Origin: Actinomyces sp.
Lineage (GTDB): Bacteria > Actinomycetota > Actinomycetes > Actinomycetales > Actinomycetaceae
Assembly (NCBI GenBank): GCA_018375675.1
Contig: JAHACW010000043.1
Location: 1 to 19,324 of the forward strand
Direction: 5' to 3'
DNA: 19,324 nucleotides
Shown: piece by piece, positions 7,087 through 15,463 of the stretch
Layout of the letters: each line of letters opens with the position of its first letter
Numbering within the stretch: the stretch's first letter is position 1
Made by a program: the position numbers and the translations under genes
The notes under the pieces: generated by a model
The model's database searches: none
The model's input: only the letters and a program-made list of their open reading frames with translations
What the model was told of the DNA's origin: nothing

Positions 7087-7174
7087 GCCGTGGCGCTGGC
7101 CATCACGTCCTCGCGTGCACGATTCTGTCCGTGTCGGAGCAACGATGCTCCGTCGCGAACGACAAGGAAGCATC

Positions 7175-7729
7175 ATGCACACAACGATCACACTGCCCAC
7201 CGCCTGCGATATGTTGCTCGACGAGGAGGAACCCTGCCCCGAGGGCATGTACGGCCCACCTCGATGGCTCGACGATCGGGGCGTCTCTGCTCTGTTGGCT
7301 CCCTACCTGTGCGATGGGTGGGACCTGGGTGACTACGCGCGCTTCGCGGAGCTGTCGGGGGCAGATGCCCGTCGGCTCGCCTCGCTGCTGCCGAAAAAAG
7401 CGCGCGACGATCGACAGAACAACGCACCACGGATCATCGACCTCCTACGTGCCGCCTCCCGCATCGACGGGCTCACCCTCGAGGGATACGTCATTCGCGC
7501 GCCGCGGCGAGACGAACGCGTCAGCATCGACACCGTACTCGTTCCAGAATCTGCGATCATCGCTCACACCGGATCTCCCATCGACGAGGAGCGGTATCCG
7601 AGCTACCAGCACTGGCTGACACTCGCCTCGGTCCTTGGCCTCGGCGATGAGGCGATCCCTCCTGATGAGATGCGCGTACTCATTCGAGACGGATCATCCA
7701 AGCGATGGTGGTGGGCATGGTGGGACTGA
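7175..7729 (+). CDS. Hypothetical protein with Trp-rich C-terminus
   Basis: The product has 184 residues that I do not recognise. It is acidic over much of its length, with no signal peptide and no membrane segment. Notable stretches are LLDEEEPCPEGMYGPPRW (14-31), an alanine- and leucine-rich middle with ADARRLASLLPKKARDDRQ (63-81), and the end KRWWWAWWD (176-184), five tryptophans in the last seven residues. This tail may be a protein- or membrane-contact peptide. The frame is open 60 codons further upstream, but ATG 7175 was chosen because AAGGAAG lies four bases before it and the upstream extension runs through the direct repeats and terminator. The gene is flanked by a terminator on the left and the pyrD promoter on the right, so it is probably transcribed alone. 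It might be a small regulatory or antitoxin-like protein, but nothing in the sequence shows this. Confidence 0.65.
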   Translation: MHTTITLPTACDMLLDEEEPCPEGMYGPPRWLDDRGVSALLAPYLCDGWDLGDYARFAELSGADARRLASLLPKKARDDRQNNAPRIIDLLRAASRIDGLTLEGYVIRAPRRDERVSIDTVLVPESAIIAHTGSPIDEERYPSYQHWLTLASVLGLGDEAIPPDEMRVLIRDGSSKRWWWAWWD

Positions 7730-7734
7730 TCAAC

Positions 7735-7740
7735 TATCCT
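7735..7740 (+). promoter_or_regulatory. -10 element (TATCCT) of pyrD, leaderless
   Basis: TATCCT lies seven bases before the ATG at 7748, placing the transcript start at the start codon. The spacer reads AGGAACC, which could alternatively act as a short ribosome site if transcription starts further upstream. Confidence 0.5.
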
Positions 7741-7747
7741 AGGAACC

Positions 7748-8812
7748 ATGATCCGACGCGCATACAACTGGGCTTTCACACACTTCATCTCGTATTCAGA
7801 CCCGGAGGTTGCACACCACTGGGGTCTGGGAGCGATTTCCTTGGCCGGACGATTCGCCCCGACGCGCGGACTCATGCGCGCTACGCTGGGCCACCTCGAC
7901 CCGACTCACTCCCCTACGCGCGTCGTCGGTGGCGTCGAGGTCCCCCTGATGCTGGGGCAGCGCCGCCTGCCCTCCCGTCTCGGTCTGGCCGCTGGCATGG
8001 ACAAGGACGCCGAGGCCGTGCTCGGCATGTGCGCCCTCGGCTACGCCTTCGTCGAGATTGGCACCGTGACTCCCCGTCCCCAGCCCGGCAACGACGCGCC
8101 GCGCCTGTGGCGCCTCATGGAGGAACGCGGCCTGCGTAACCGCATGGGTTTCAACAACGCCGGAGCAGATGCCGCCGCCGAGAAGTTGCGCGAGCTGCGC
8201 TCGACTCCTGCGGGCCGCGCCGCGATCGTCGGTGCCAACATCGGCAAGAACAAAGTGACGTCTGAGGCGGACGCCCCCGCGGACTACGAGTACTGCGCGA
8301 AGACGCTCGCCCACTGGGTCGACTTTGTCGTCGTCAACGTGTCCTCTCCCAACACGCCCGGCCTGCGCGACCTGCAGTCCGTCGATCACCTGCGCCCGAT
8401 CCTGCAGGCAGCCCGCCGCGGCTGCGAGGCGGGTGCTCCCGATCGCGTCATGCCGCTCTTCGTCAAGATCGCTCCCGATTTGGCCGACGAGGACATCGTC
8501 GCCGTCGTCGAGCTGACGAAGGAGCTCGGTCTAGCGGGCGTCGTCGCCACGAACACGACGATCAACCACGACCTGGGTGAGGGCGGCGTCTCGGGTGCGC
8601 CGCTTCTGCCCCGTGCGCTGGAGGTCGTCTCCCTGGTGGCACGTCATCTTGACGATGACCAGATTCTCATCGGCACGGGTGGCATCTCGTCGCCCGAGGA
8701 CGCGCTACGCATGATCAGCGCGGGTGCCGACCTGGTCGAGGCATTCTCCGCCTTCATCTTTGAAGGCCCGTCCTGGCCGGGCGAGGTCTCGCGCGCCCTC
8801 CAGCGCGCGTAA
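7748..8812 (+). CDS. pyrD: Dihydroorotate dehydrogenase (quinone), class 2
   Basis: PyrD oxidises dihydroorotate to orotate in pyrimidine synthesis and passes the electrons to membrane menaquinone. The 354-residue protein has the class 2 N-terminal extension (about 1-60) that contacts the membrane. FMN and substrate motifs follow: LGLAAGMDKDAEA (78-90), VEIGTVTPRPQPGNDAPRL (102-120), RMGFNNAGADA (132-142) and VNVSSPNTPGLRDLQ (197-211), where serine is the catalytic base typical of class 2. The phosphate-binding end has GTGGISSPEDA and SAGADLVEAFSAFIF. ATG 7748 is preceded by TATCCT at a leaderless distance. trmH follows after nine bases, so the two genes are probably cotranscribed. No other pyr gene is in the window. 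Confidence 0.95.
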   Translation: MIRRAYNWAFTHFISYSDPEVAHHWGLGAISLAGRFAPTRGLMRATLGHLDPTHSPTRVVGGVEVPLMLGQRRLPSRLGLAAGMDKDAEAVLGMCALGYAFVEIGTVTPRPQPGNDAPRLWRLMEERGLRNRMGFNNAGADAAAEKLRELRSTPAGRAAIVGANIGKNKVTSEADAPADYEYCAKTLAHWVDFVVVNVSSPNTPGLRDLQSVDHLRPILQAARRGCEAGAPDRVMPLFVKIAPDLADEDIVAVVELTKELGLAGVVATNTTINHDLGEGGVSGAPLLPRALEVVSLVARHLDDDQILIGTGGISSPEDALRMISAGADLVEAFSAFIFEGPSWPGEVSRALQRA

Positions 8813-8821
8813 GGGACCGCC

Positions 8822-9694
8822 GTGATTATCGAACTCACCAGCGCGGATCTGGCAGCAGATTCGCGCCTGGAGGACTACACGCGCCTCAAAGACGTCAAAC
8901 TTCGTTCGAAGATCGAACCGGAACGAGGCCTGTACATGGCCGAGTCCGCGAACGTCATTGAACGCGCGATCCGCGCGGGGCATCACCCGCGTTCCTTCCT
9001 CATGTCGAGGCGGTGGCTACCGACCCTCACCGACCTCATCGAGGCGGCAACAGGTGGCCCCGACGGCGCGGACGTCCCGGTCTTCGTCGCCGACGAGGAC
9101 GTCTTGGAGCAGATGACGGGCTTCCACCTGCACCGCGGCGCTCTCGCTGCCATGCAGCGCCCGGTCCTGCCGAGCCTCAACGAGCTACTCGCAACCGCTC
9201 ACGGCGGCACCCCGGCGCGTCGCGTCGTCGTCTTGGAAAACCTCGTCGACCATACGAACGTCGGCGCCGCATTCCGCAGCGCCGCCGCGCTCGGCGTCGA
9301 CGCTGTTCTCGTGACGCCGCAGTGCGCTGATCCCCTCTACCGTCGATCCGTGCGCGTTTCCATGGGAACCGTCTTCCAGGTTCCGTGGACTCGCCTCGAG
9401 TCCTGGCCGAGCGACATCGCAGCCCTCCAGGAGGCGGGCTTCACGGTCGCATCGCTGGCTCTGTCGGACGATTCGGTATCCCTCGACGACTTCGCTTCAC
9501 TGCCCGCCCTCCAGGGGCCGGACGCTCGCCTCGCAATGGTGATGGGCACCGAAGGCGATGGCCTGGGGCGGCGCACCATCGCCGCCTCCGACTACACCGT
9601 CAAGATTCCCATGGACCACGGGGTCGACTCGCTGAACGTCGCAGCCGCGTCCGCCGTCGTCTTCTGGGCGACCAGGGGCATTGGCGCGCAGTAA
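8822..9694 (+). CDS. TrmH/SpoU-family RNA 2'-O-methyltransferase
   Basis: This SAM-dependent methyltransferase of 290 residues probably modifies a ribose 2'-OH in tRNA or rRNA. The N-terminal domain (about 1-115) is the RNA-binding part; its opening SRLEDYTRLKDVKLRSK is typical of actinobacterial TrmH-like proteins. The knotted SPOUT domain follows with motif 1, ENLVDHTNVGAAFRSAAALG (139-158), with N146 and R152; motif 2, VMGTEGDGL (240-248), with E244; and motif 3, IPMDHGVDSLNVAAASAV (262-279). These three motifs form the trefoil knot and the cofactor site. The target nucleotide cannot be named from sequence. GTG 8822 has AAGGGA upstream at a plausible distance, and the gene lies nine bases after the pyrD stop. 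A hairpin 58 bp past the stop ends the transcript. Confidence 0.9.
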   Translation: MIIELTSADLAADSRLEDYTRLKDVKLRSKIEPERGLYMAESANVIERAIRAGHHPRSFLMSRRWLPTLTDLIEAATGGPDGADVPVFVADEDVLEQMTGFHLHRGALAAMQRPVLPSLNELLATAHGGTPARRVVVLENLVDHTNVGAAFRSAAALGVDAVLVTPQCADPLYRRSVRVSMGTVFQVPWTRLESWPSDIAALQEAGFTVASLALSDDSVSLDDFASLPALQGPDARLAMVMGTEGDGLGRRTIAASDYTVKIPMDHGVDSLNVAAASAVVFWATRGIGAQ

Positions 9695-9752
9695 CTCGCC
9701 CGCGCAAGACACAGCGGCCGCGCGATTACCGCAAGCGCCGCAGCCGCACACA

Positions 9753-9788
9753 ACGAGGCCGGAGCTGGATACCCAGCCCCGGCCTCGT
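9753..9788. terminator. Shared hairpin between convergent trmH and HAD genes
   Basis: Bases 9753-9768 and 9773-9788 form a 16-bp stem with a single A-C mismatch and loop ATAC. The hairpin sits in the 113-bp gap between the facing stops of trmH (9694) and the HAD gene (9808), so it can serve both strands. Confidence 0.75.
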
Positions 9789-9807
9789 CGTCGTTGACTG
9801 CGACGGG

Positions 9808-10554
9808 TCAGCTCATGGATGCCACGATCTCGTCGATGACGTCCACGCATTCTTCCCATCCGGACACTGCGCGCGTCGCATAACCGGCGGCTTTGACGGG
9901 GTAGTCATTGCCTTCCGGATCCAGGCGGTCGCCAATGAAGAGCATCTCGGAGGCGGGGATGTCCGTCTCTTCGACGAGCTTGCCCATGCCGAACGCCTTG
10001 TCGATGCCACGGGTGGTGATGTCGACCGAGGTCGAGCCACCACCGCGAACATCGAGCTCGGGCACGTCGGGCTGCACGGCGTCACGCAGGGCCGCCTTCT
10101 TGGTGCCGTCCGGGTCCCAGGCGCGCTTCGCGTCGAGCGGAGCCTCCTGGCCCAGGGCAGAGAACGTGATCTGCGAGCCGCGGTCTTCGATGATGTTGCC
10201 CCACGGGTTGGACTCCCACAGGCCGAGCTTACGCGCGTGACGCTCAAGCGAGGCGATCGCGCGGGCGGCGACCTCGGGATCCAGGTCGTGCGCGTAACGC
10301 TCGACCCACGCGCCACCCTCGTAGCGGTAGTAGCGCGTGCCGCAGGTGGGCATCAAGTGCAGGCGAGAGAGTTCCTCATCCGTGGCGTGCAGGTTGTCCA
10401 GCACCTGGGTGCGGAACTGGCCCATCTGACCGCCGGAGATGATGCACACCTCCACGTGGTCCAGCAGGGACCGCAGAGCGACGTCCATGCGGGCGGGCAG
10501 CGGCGACTTCGAGGGCGCCAGGGTGTCATCGAGATCAAAGGCAACGAGCTTCAC
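9808..10554 (-). CDS. HAD-IIB family phosphatase
   Basis: A 248-residue cytoplasmic phosphatase of the haloacid dehalogenase superfamily with a type IIB cap, the family of Cof-like sugar phosphatases and eukaryotic-type phosphomannomutase. Motif I is FDLDDTLAPSKSPL, with nucleophile D7 and acid/base D9. Motif II is CIISGGQ (S40). A lysine in FGMGKL is the likely motif III, and motif IV is FIGDRLDPEGND, with metal-binding aspartates. The segment CGTRYYRY resembles the substrate loop of the phosphomannomutase branch, so a sugar phosphate is a fair guess, no more. The start is GTG. TAGGGT lies six bases before it, which would permit a leaderless transcript, but the gene is also only nine bases downstream of the MetS-like gene and may simply be the last gene of that operon. 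Confidence 0.88.
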   Translation of the reverse strand: MKLVAFDLDDTLAPSKSPLPARMDVALRSLLDHVEVCIISGGQMGQFRTQVLDNLHATDEELSRLHLMPTCGTRYYRYEGGAWVERYAHDLDPEVAARAIASLERHARKLGLWESNPWGNIIEDRGSQITFSALGQEAPLDAKRAWDPDGTKKAALRDAVQPDVPELDVRGGGSTSVDITTRGIDKAFGMGKLVEETDIPASEMLFIGDRLDPEGNDYPVKAAGYATRAVSGWEECVDVIDEIVASMS

Positions 10555-10560
10555 GGTGCC

Positions 10561-10566
10561 ACCCTA
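10561..10566 (-). promoter_or_regulatory. Possible -10 (TAGGGT) of the HAD gene overlapping the metS stop
   Basis: TAGGGT ends six bases before the GTG of the HAD gene. Its first three bases are the TAG stop codon of the MetS-like gene. The AGGGTGG stretch could instead act as a weak ribosome site, so the promoter role is uncertain. Confidence 0.35.
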
Positions 10567-10725
10567 CTGCTTCGCGGCTGCCGCGGCTTCGATAGCGCGC
10601 TGCGCGGCCTCGGTCTCTTCATCGGTGGGGACCGAGAGGACCTGCAGCAGCACGACGGACGCGACGAGGCCACCCCACACGAGCAGGATCGTCAGGATCA
10701 TCAGAGCGATAGCGGGAGCGGTCAC
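10564..10725 (-). CDS. metS: MetS-like small subunit of the NSS methionine/alanine transporter
   Basis: A 53-residue protein below the usual ORF length cutoffs. It reads as a short N-terminus, one hydrophobic segment (about residues 4-30, containing ALMILTILLVWGGLVASVVL), then an acidic and alanine-rich tail with TDEETEAAQRAIEAAAAAKQ. This is the layout of MetS, the small membrane subunit required for methionine import by the MetPS secondary transporter of Corynebacterium glutamicum. Its GTG start overlaps the TGA of the upstream transporter gene as GTGA, and the strong ribosome site GAAGGAGG lies seven bases before it, within the transporter's last codons. The call rests on this architecture and on the position directly behind an NSS transporter. 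The stop is TAG at 10566-10564, with the HAD gene starting nine bases later. Confidence 0.85.
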   Translation of the reverse strand: MTAPAIALMILTILLVWGGLVASVVLLQVLSVPTDEETEAAQRAIEAAAAAKQ

Positions 10726-12308
10726 TTGGCGCCTCCTTCAATCGAAGCGGTATCTTCGGCGTCGTCAGCGAGGATCTGAGCGACCGCCGCGTGGGTGTCC
10801 AGCGGACGGTGCTTCCACGGGATGAACGTGAAAATCAGGGACGCAATGACCGCGACCGCCACGGAACCCCAGCCGAAGATCAGCACGTAGCTGCTGGGGT
10901 AGCCTTCGTAGCCCTTTGTCAGCAGGTCCACGATGGACATCGCCATCATGACGAAGAGGACGACCGGGATGACGATTCCGACGAGGGGCTCCCAGAGCTT
11001 GGGGACCTTCACGCTGGACACCGAGTTGATGTGGGCACGTAGGACACCCAGGCGCGGGCCTGCGACTGCGCACAGGACGGCGAACATGATCGCCGAGGAC
11101 ACGACGCCGACCGAGTTGATGAAGTTGTCGACGATGTCGAGGTTGTTCAGGCCCGAGCGGGTGCCGAAGAGGACCAGCGAAATAACGGTGGCGGGAACGC
11201 CAAGAACGAGAGCCGAGCGGGCGGGCGACCAGCCGAACTTGTCCTGCAGGCCGCCGGAGACGACCTGGAGCAGGGACAGCAGGGAGGTGACGCCAGCCAG
11301 GACCAGGGACGAGAAGAAGAGCACGCCGAAGAGGGGCCCACCGGGCATCATCGAGATAATCTTCGGGAAGGTCACGAAGGAGAGGATCGGTCCGGTCAGG
11401 CCCTCAACCTCGGAGACGCTCACGCCGCCCTGGTGCGCCATGAAACCGATGGCGCTGAAGACGCCGATGCCCGCGAGGATTTCGAAGGACGAGTTCGCGA
11501 AGCCTGCGACGAGTGCGGTGCCGGTCAGGTTCGACTTGGGCTTGAGGTACGAGGCGTAGGTGAGCATGATACCGAAGCCCACGGACAGCGAGTAGAAGAT
11601 CTGCGCAAATGCGGCCAGCCACACCTTGGGATCAGCAAGCGCGCTCCAGTTCGGCGTGAAGAAGGCGTTGAGGCCTTCGACGGCACCCGGCAGGAACAGC
11701 GCTCGAACGACGAGCGCGAGGAAGAGGATAACGAGGAGCGGCAGGAAGACCTTGTTCGCAGCCTCGACGCCCTTGGACAGGCCGCGACCGATGACGAAGA
11801 GCACGAGCACCCACACGAGAGCAAGCGGGATCATGACGGCCCATGCAGGGGCCCACGAGAAGGTGTCGCCGGGAACCTTCTCAAGGAAGGACTCCAGGAA
11901 GAACGTCGTCGGATCGGCACCCCAGGCCTCGTTCACGGAGTAGATCGTGTACTGCACGCCCCACGCGAGGACCGCACCGTAGTAGACCATGATGACGAAG
12001 CAGACGAAGGTCTGGAACCAGCCGACGAACTCGCCGCCGCCGATGATCTTGCGCAGCGCCCACGGCGGTGAACCGCGGAACTTGTGGCCGACCGCGTAGT
12101 CGAGCCACAGCATGGGGATGCCGACGAAAATCAGGGCAACCAGGTACGGGACCAGGAAGGCGCCGCCGCCGTTGGAGTAGGAGACGCCGGGGAAACGCCA
12201 GATGTTGCCCAGGCCGATGGCCGAGCCGATGGCTGCCAGGAGGAAGCCTGTCTGGCCGCTCCACGAGTCGCGCGCGCGGGGCGCGGATTTGGGTGCGGAG
12301 GATGACAT
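10722..12308 (-). CDS. metP: NSS-family sodium:amino-acid symporter, MetP-like
   Basis: A 528-residue multi-pass membrane transporter of the neurotransmitter:sodium symporter family that probably imports methionine and/or alanine with Na+. The family signature is intact at the N-terminus: LAAIGSAIGLGNIWRFP (24-40), the broken first helix that binds Na+ and substrate, followed by YSNGGGAFLVPY (44-55). About 11-12 hydrophobic segments follow, including FYSLSVGFGIMLTYASYL, the sixth-helix region. The C-terminus is hydrophilic and ends DDAEDTASIEGGAK. ATG 12308 was chosen because AAGGAA lies eight bases before it; an earlier ATG at 12326 is inside the ribosome site region. A small MetS-like subunit gene overlaps its stop. 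TATAGA about 33 bases before the start is a possible -10. The small subunit supports MetP over other NSS members; the substrate is otherwise inferred. Confidence 0.9.
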   Translation of the reverse strand: MSSSAPKSAPRARDSWSGQTGFLLAAIGSAIGLGNIWRFPGVSYSNGGGAFLVPYLVALIFVGIPMLWLDYAVGHKFRGSPPWALRKIIGGGEFVGWFQTFVCFVIMVYYGAVLAWGVQYTIYSVNEAWGADPTTFFLESFLEKVPGDTFSWAPAWAVMIPLALVWVLVLFVIGRGLSKGVEAANKVFLPLLVILFLALVVRALFLPGAVEGLNAFFTPNWSALADPKVWLAAFAQIFYSLSVGFGIMLTYASYLKPKSNLTGTALVAGFANSSFEILAGIGVFSAIGFMAHQGGVSVSEVEGLTGPILSFVTFPKIISMMPGGPLFGVLFFSSLVLAGVTSLLSLLQVVSGGLQDKFGWSPARSALVLGVPATVISLVLFGTRSGLNNLDIVDNFINSVGVVSSAIMFAVLCAVAGPRLGVLRAHINSVSSVKVPKLWEPLVGIVIPVVLFVMMAMSIVDLLTKGYEGYPSSYVLIFGWGSVAVAVIASLIFTFIPWKHRPLDTHAAVAQILADDAEDTASIEGGAK

Positions 12309-12441
12309 GAAGTGAGTTCCTTGCATTCGTGTCTATACGGGATAATTCCCAGCCAGACTAGGGCTGTTACACCTGGAAGTCTCCCAGAGTCCACGATACA
12401 GAACGTGTTTTTGGCCTCTTTTTGACGGGTTCTTTGCTGAC

Positions 12442-12463
12442 CGGGGTCTGCTCAGACACCCCG
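12442..12463 (-). terminator. Imperfect hairpin between the AEC transporter and metP genes
   Basis: The segment folds as CGGG-GTCT, loop GCTC, AGAC, then CCCG with a short bulge on one side. It lies 30-51 bp after the stop of the AEC gene on the minus strand and upstream of metP, as expected for a terminator separating the two. The rest of the 184-bp gap shows no gene. Confidence 0.45.
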
Positions 12464-12492
12464 AGAGCAGAGCTCATGCCGACAAACCCGAG

Positions 12493-13431
12493 TTAGGAAA
12501 CAACCCCACACGCATGGAAAATCGCTGCAATTCCAACGACGACGGGCAGCGATGCAAAGGTCGTCACGAGGACCGTTCCCTGCGCGATGCGCTCCCCCGC
12601 TCCTGCACGCGTCGCCGCGATATACGCGTTTTGCGCTGAGGGCAGCGCCGCCATGATGGTCACCGACATGAGTGCCGGACCGGTCAACCCGAGTAGCATC
12701 CCGACACCGCACGCGATGGCGGGCTGCACGGCGAGCTTAGCAACGACGGCGCACGCGATAGCTGGCACCCCCGCATCGCCGGACGCCGTGCGGCGGTCCA
12801 CAAGGGCGGCACCGAAGGACAGCAGGATCATCGGGGGCGCCGCTGCCCCCAGCATGGACGTGGACACCTCGAGGAGCGTCGGCATCGACCACCCGGCCGC
12901 GGAAAAGAGGAAACCGCACGCCGCCGCAATGACCATAGGGTTGCGCGCGATGACCGTCACGATACCGCGCGCAGACGGGCGCTGGCCAGATCCGGCCAGA
13001 TCCGCCAACACGAAGAACATCGGCGTGAAAAAACCGAGCTGAAACACCAGGATGGGCACGACCGCAGAAGCGTCCCCCAGCACATAGACGGCGATCGGGA
13101 TGCCGATATACGCGCCGTTATTGAGGGACGAGGCCATGGCCCCCAACGTGGTTTCGCCCCGCGTGAGGTGCAAGACGAGGCGGGCGACGGCCACGAAGAG
13201 GAGCGCTGTGCCCACACCCGACGCGGCTGCCACGGCGAGCGGAGCCCCGAATACGCCAGACGTCCCCGTTGAGACGATCGCGTGGAAGAGCATGGCCGGG
13301 GACGCCACCCAGTACGTCACCGACGCGAGAGAACCCGCCGCCTCGGGACCGAGCGCACCCGCGCGACGAGCGATCCAACCGACGCCGATGATGAGGGCGA
13401 TCGAGAGGACCGACCAAAGAATCGACGCCAT
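12493..13431 (-). CDS. AEC-family (auxin efflux carrier-like) transporter
   Basis: A 312-residue membrane permease with about ten hydrophobic segments in the two five-helix halves typical of the AEC/bile-acid fold. Bacterial members move malonate or other organic acids and some are efflux carriers; the substrate is unknown here. Recognisable stretches are ASVTYWVASPAMLFHAIV in the second helix, SSLNNGAYIGIPIAVYVLG (the conserved crossover of the first half), NPMVIAAACGFLFS at the start of the second half, and ALPSAQNAYIAATRAGAG, the matching crossover of the second half. ATG 13431 was chosen because the protein starts there with its first helix; the frame is open 90 codons upstream but only as an overlap with glf. 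It begins 16 bases after the glf stop without a clear ribosome site, so it is probably cotranscribed with glf. Confidence 0.85.
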   Translation of the reverse strand: MASILWSVLSIALIIGVGWIARRAGALGPEAAGSLASVTYWVASPAMLFHAIVSTGTSGVFGAPLAVAAASGVGTALLFVAVARLVLHLTRGETTLGAMASSLNNGAYIGIPIAVYVLGDASAVVPILVFQLGFFTPMFFVLADLAGSGQRPSARGIVTVIARNPMVIAAACGFLFSAAGWSMPTLLEVSTSMLGAAAPPMILLSFGAALVDRRTASGDAGVPAIACAVVAKLAVQPAIACGVGMLLGLTGPALMSVTIMAALPSAQNAYIAATRAGAGERIAQGTVLVTTFASLPVVVGIAAIFHACGVVS

Positions 13432-13447
13432 GCGAAGAGGAGACCCG

Positions 13448-14602
<1,155 letters not shown>

Positions 14603-14633
14603 TCACGGTAGTAAGGACAATCGTACCGGCCCC

Positions 14634-14645
14634 CACCCGCGGGTG
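14634..14645. promoter_or_regulatory. 12-bp palindrome upstream of glf, possible operator
   Basis: CACCCGCGGGTG is a perfect 12-bp palindrome in the glf/LytTR divergent region, 43 bp upstream of the glf start. A few such palindromes are expected by chance in 19 kb; its place between two promoters is the only reason to note it. Confidence 0.25.
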
Positions 14646-14671
14646 CGCCGACATGTGATCGACGAGGCCGG

Positions 14672-14698
14672 AGCGTGGACTCGTGCGGGCGGCACGCT
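14672..14698. promoter_or_regulatory. Inverted repeat upstream of the LytTR regulator promoter
   Basis: AGCGTG (14672-14677) and CACGCT (14693-14698) are reverse complements 15 bases apart. A nested CGTGC/GCACG pair lies at 14682-14696. The element ends ten bases before the TATCCT hexamer, where an activator would bind. Confidence 0.3.
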
Positions 14699-14708
14699 GG
14701 TGGTCACT

Positions 14709-14714
14709 TATCCT
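14709..14714 (+). promoter_or_regulatory. Possible -10 (TATCCT) of the LytTR/kinase/GNAT operon
   Basis: TATCCT with a predicted transcript start near 14721 would leave about 30 bases of leader containing the GGGAGG ribosome site before the ATG at 14752. The predicted start falls on the palindrome at 14721-14732. Confidence 0.45.
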
Positions 14715-14720
14715 TGTTCC

Positions 14721-14732
14721 TATCAGCTGATA
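14721..14732 (+). promoter_or_regulatory. Perfect palindrome at the predicted transcript start, candidate operator
   Basis: TATCAGCTGATA is a perfect 12-bp palindrome just after the -10 hexamer and 19 bases before the ATG of the response regulator. A protein bound there would block transcription initiation, so it could be a repressor or autoregulatory site. Confidence 0.35.
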
Positions 14733-14751
14733 CGCGAGGGAGGTTCGGGGC

Positions 14752-15462
14752 ATGGTGCGCATCGCCGTCGTCGAGGACGAGGCCGTCTCACGCCAGCTCC
14801 TCGCCGACTACCTCGCGCGCTACAGCGAAGAAAACAACGTGCCATTCGAGGTCACCTATTTCGAGGACGGCGGAGCCATCATCGGCGACTACAAGCCGGT
14901 GTACGACATCATCCTCATGGACATCCAGATGACCCACGTCGACGGCATGACCGCGGCGCGCGCGATCCGCGAGGTCGATCAGGAGGTCGTCCTCGTGTTC
15001 ATCACGTCAGCCGCACAGTTCGCGATCCACGGCTACCAGGTCGGCGCTCTCTCCTACCTCATGAAGCCGCTGCCCTGGTTCGCGTTCTCCCAGGAACTCT
15101 CACGCTGCCTCGAGGCCGTTGCCAAGCGGCGCGGCGCCTCGGTCCTCCTGCAGTCGGGCACGTCGACCCACCGCATCGACGTCGCGGACATCGTCTACGT
15201 CGAGTCGATTAAACACCGCCTGGACGTGCACACGGTCTCCGACACCTACTCAATCACCTCCACGTTGAAGGCCATGGAGGAACAGCTCTCCGGCCACAAC
15301 TTTTTCCGTTCAAATTCGTGCTACCTCGTGAACCTCGCGCACGTGCGCGGCGTCGCCGACCAGGAGTGCCTCATGACGGGTGGGGACAGCCTGCGCATTT
15401 CCCGGCCTCGTAAGAAGGCGTTCATGACAGCTCTGGCGAGCTTCGCGGGCGGGATCCACTGA
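14752..15462 (+). CDS. LytTR-family response regulator (AgrA-like)
   Basis: A 236-residue DNA-binding response regulator. The receiver (about 1-120) has the acidic pocket E8-D9, phosphoacceptor D57 in IILMDIQM, T85 in VFITSAAQ and K105 in LMKPLP, so it looks fully functional. The LytTR DNA-binding domain (about 135-232) includes ADIVYVESIKHRLDVHT and the signature FFRSNSCYLVNLAHV. LytTR proteins usually bind paired direct repeats upstream of virulence, bacteriocin or quorum-sensing genes. ATG 14752 follows GGGAGG. The kinase gene begins one base after the TGA, and the GNAT gene overlaps the kinase stop, so the three form one operon, divergent from glf. Targets are unknown; the neighbouring envelope genes are candidates. 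Confidence 0.93.
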   Translation: MVRIAVVEDEAVSRQLLADYLARYSEENNVPFEVTYFEDGGAIIGDYKPVYDIILMDIQMTHVDGMTAARAIREVDQEVVLVFITSAAQFAIHGYQVGALSYLMKPLPWFAFSQELSRCLEAVAKRRGASVLLQSGTSTHRIDVADIVYVESIKHRLDVHTVSDTYSITSTLKAMEEQLSGHNFFRSNSCYLVNLAHVRGVADQECLMTGGDSLRISRPRKKAFMTALASFAGGIH

Positions 15463-15463
15463 C

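Noticed and set aside
9385..10779. A 464-codon plus-strand frame across the end of trmH and opposite the HAD and metS genes
   Set aside because: It crosses a terminator and overlaps three well supported genes. No ribosome site or recognisable domain.
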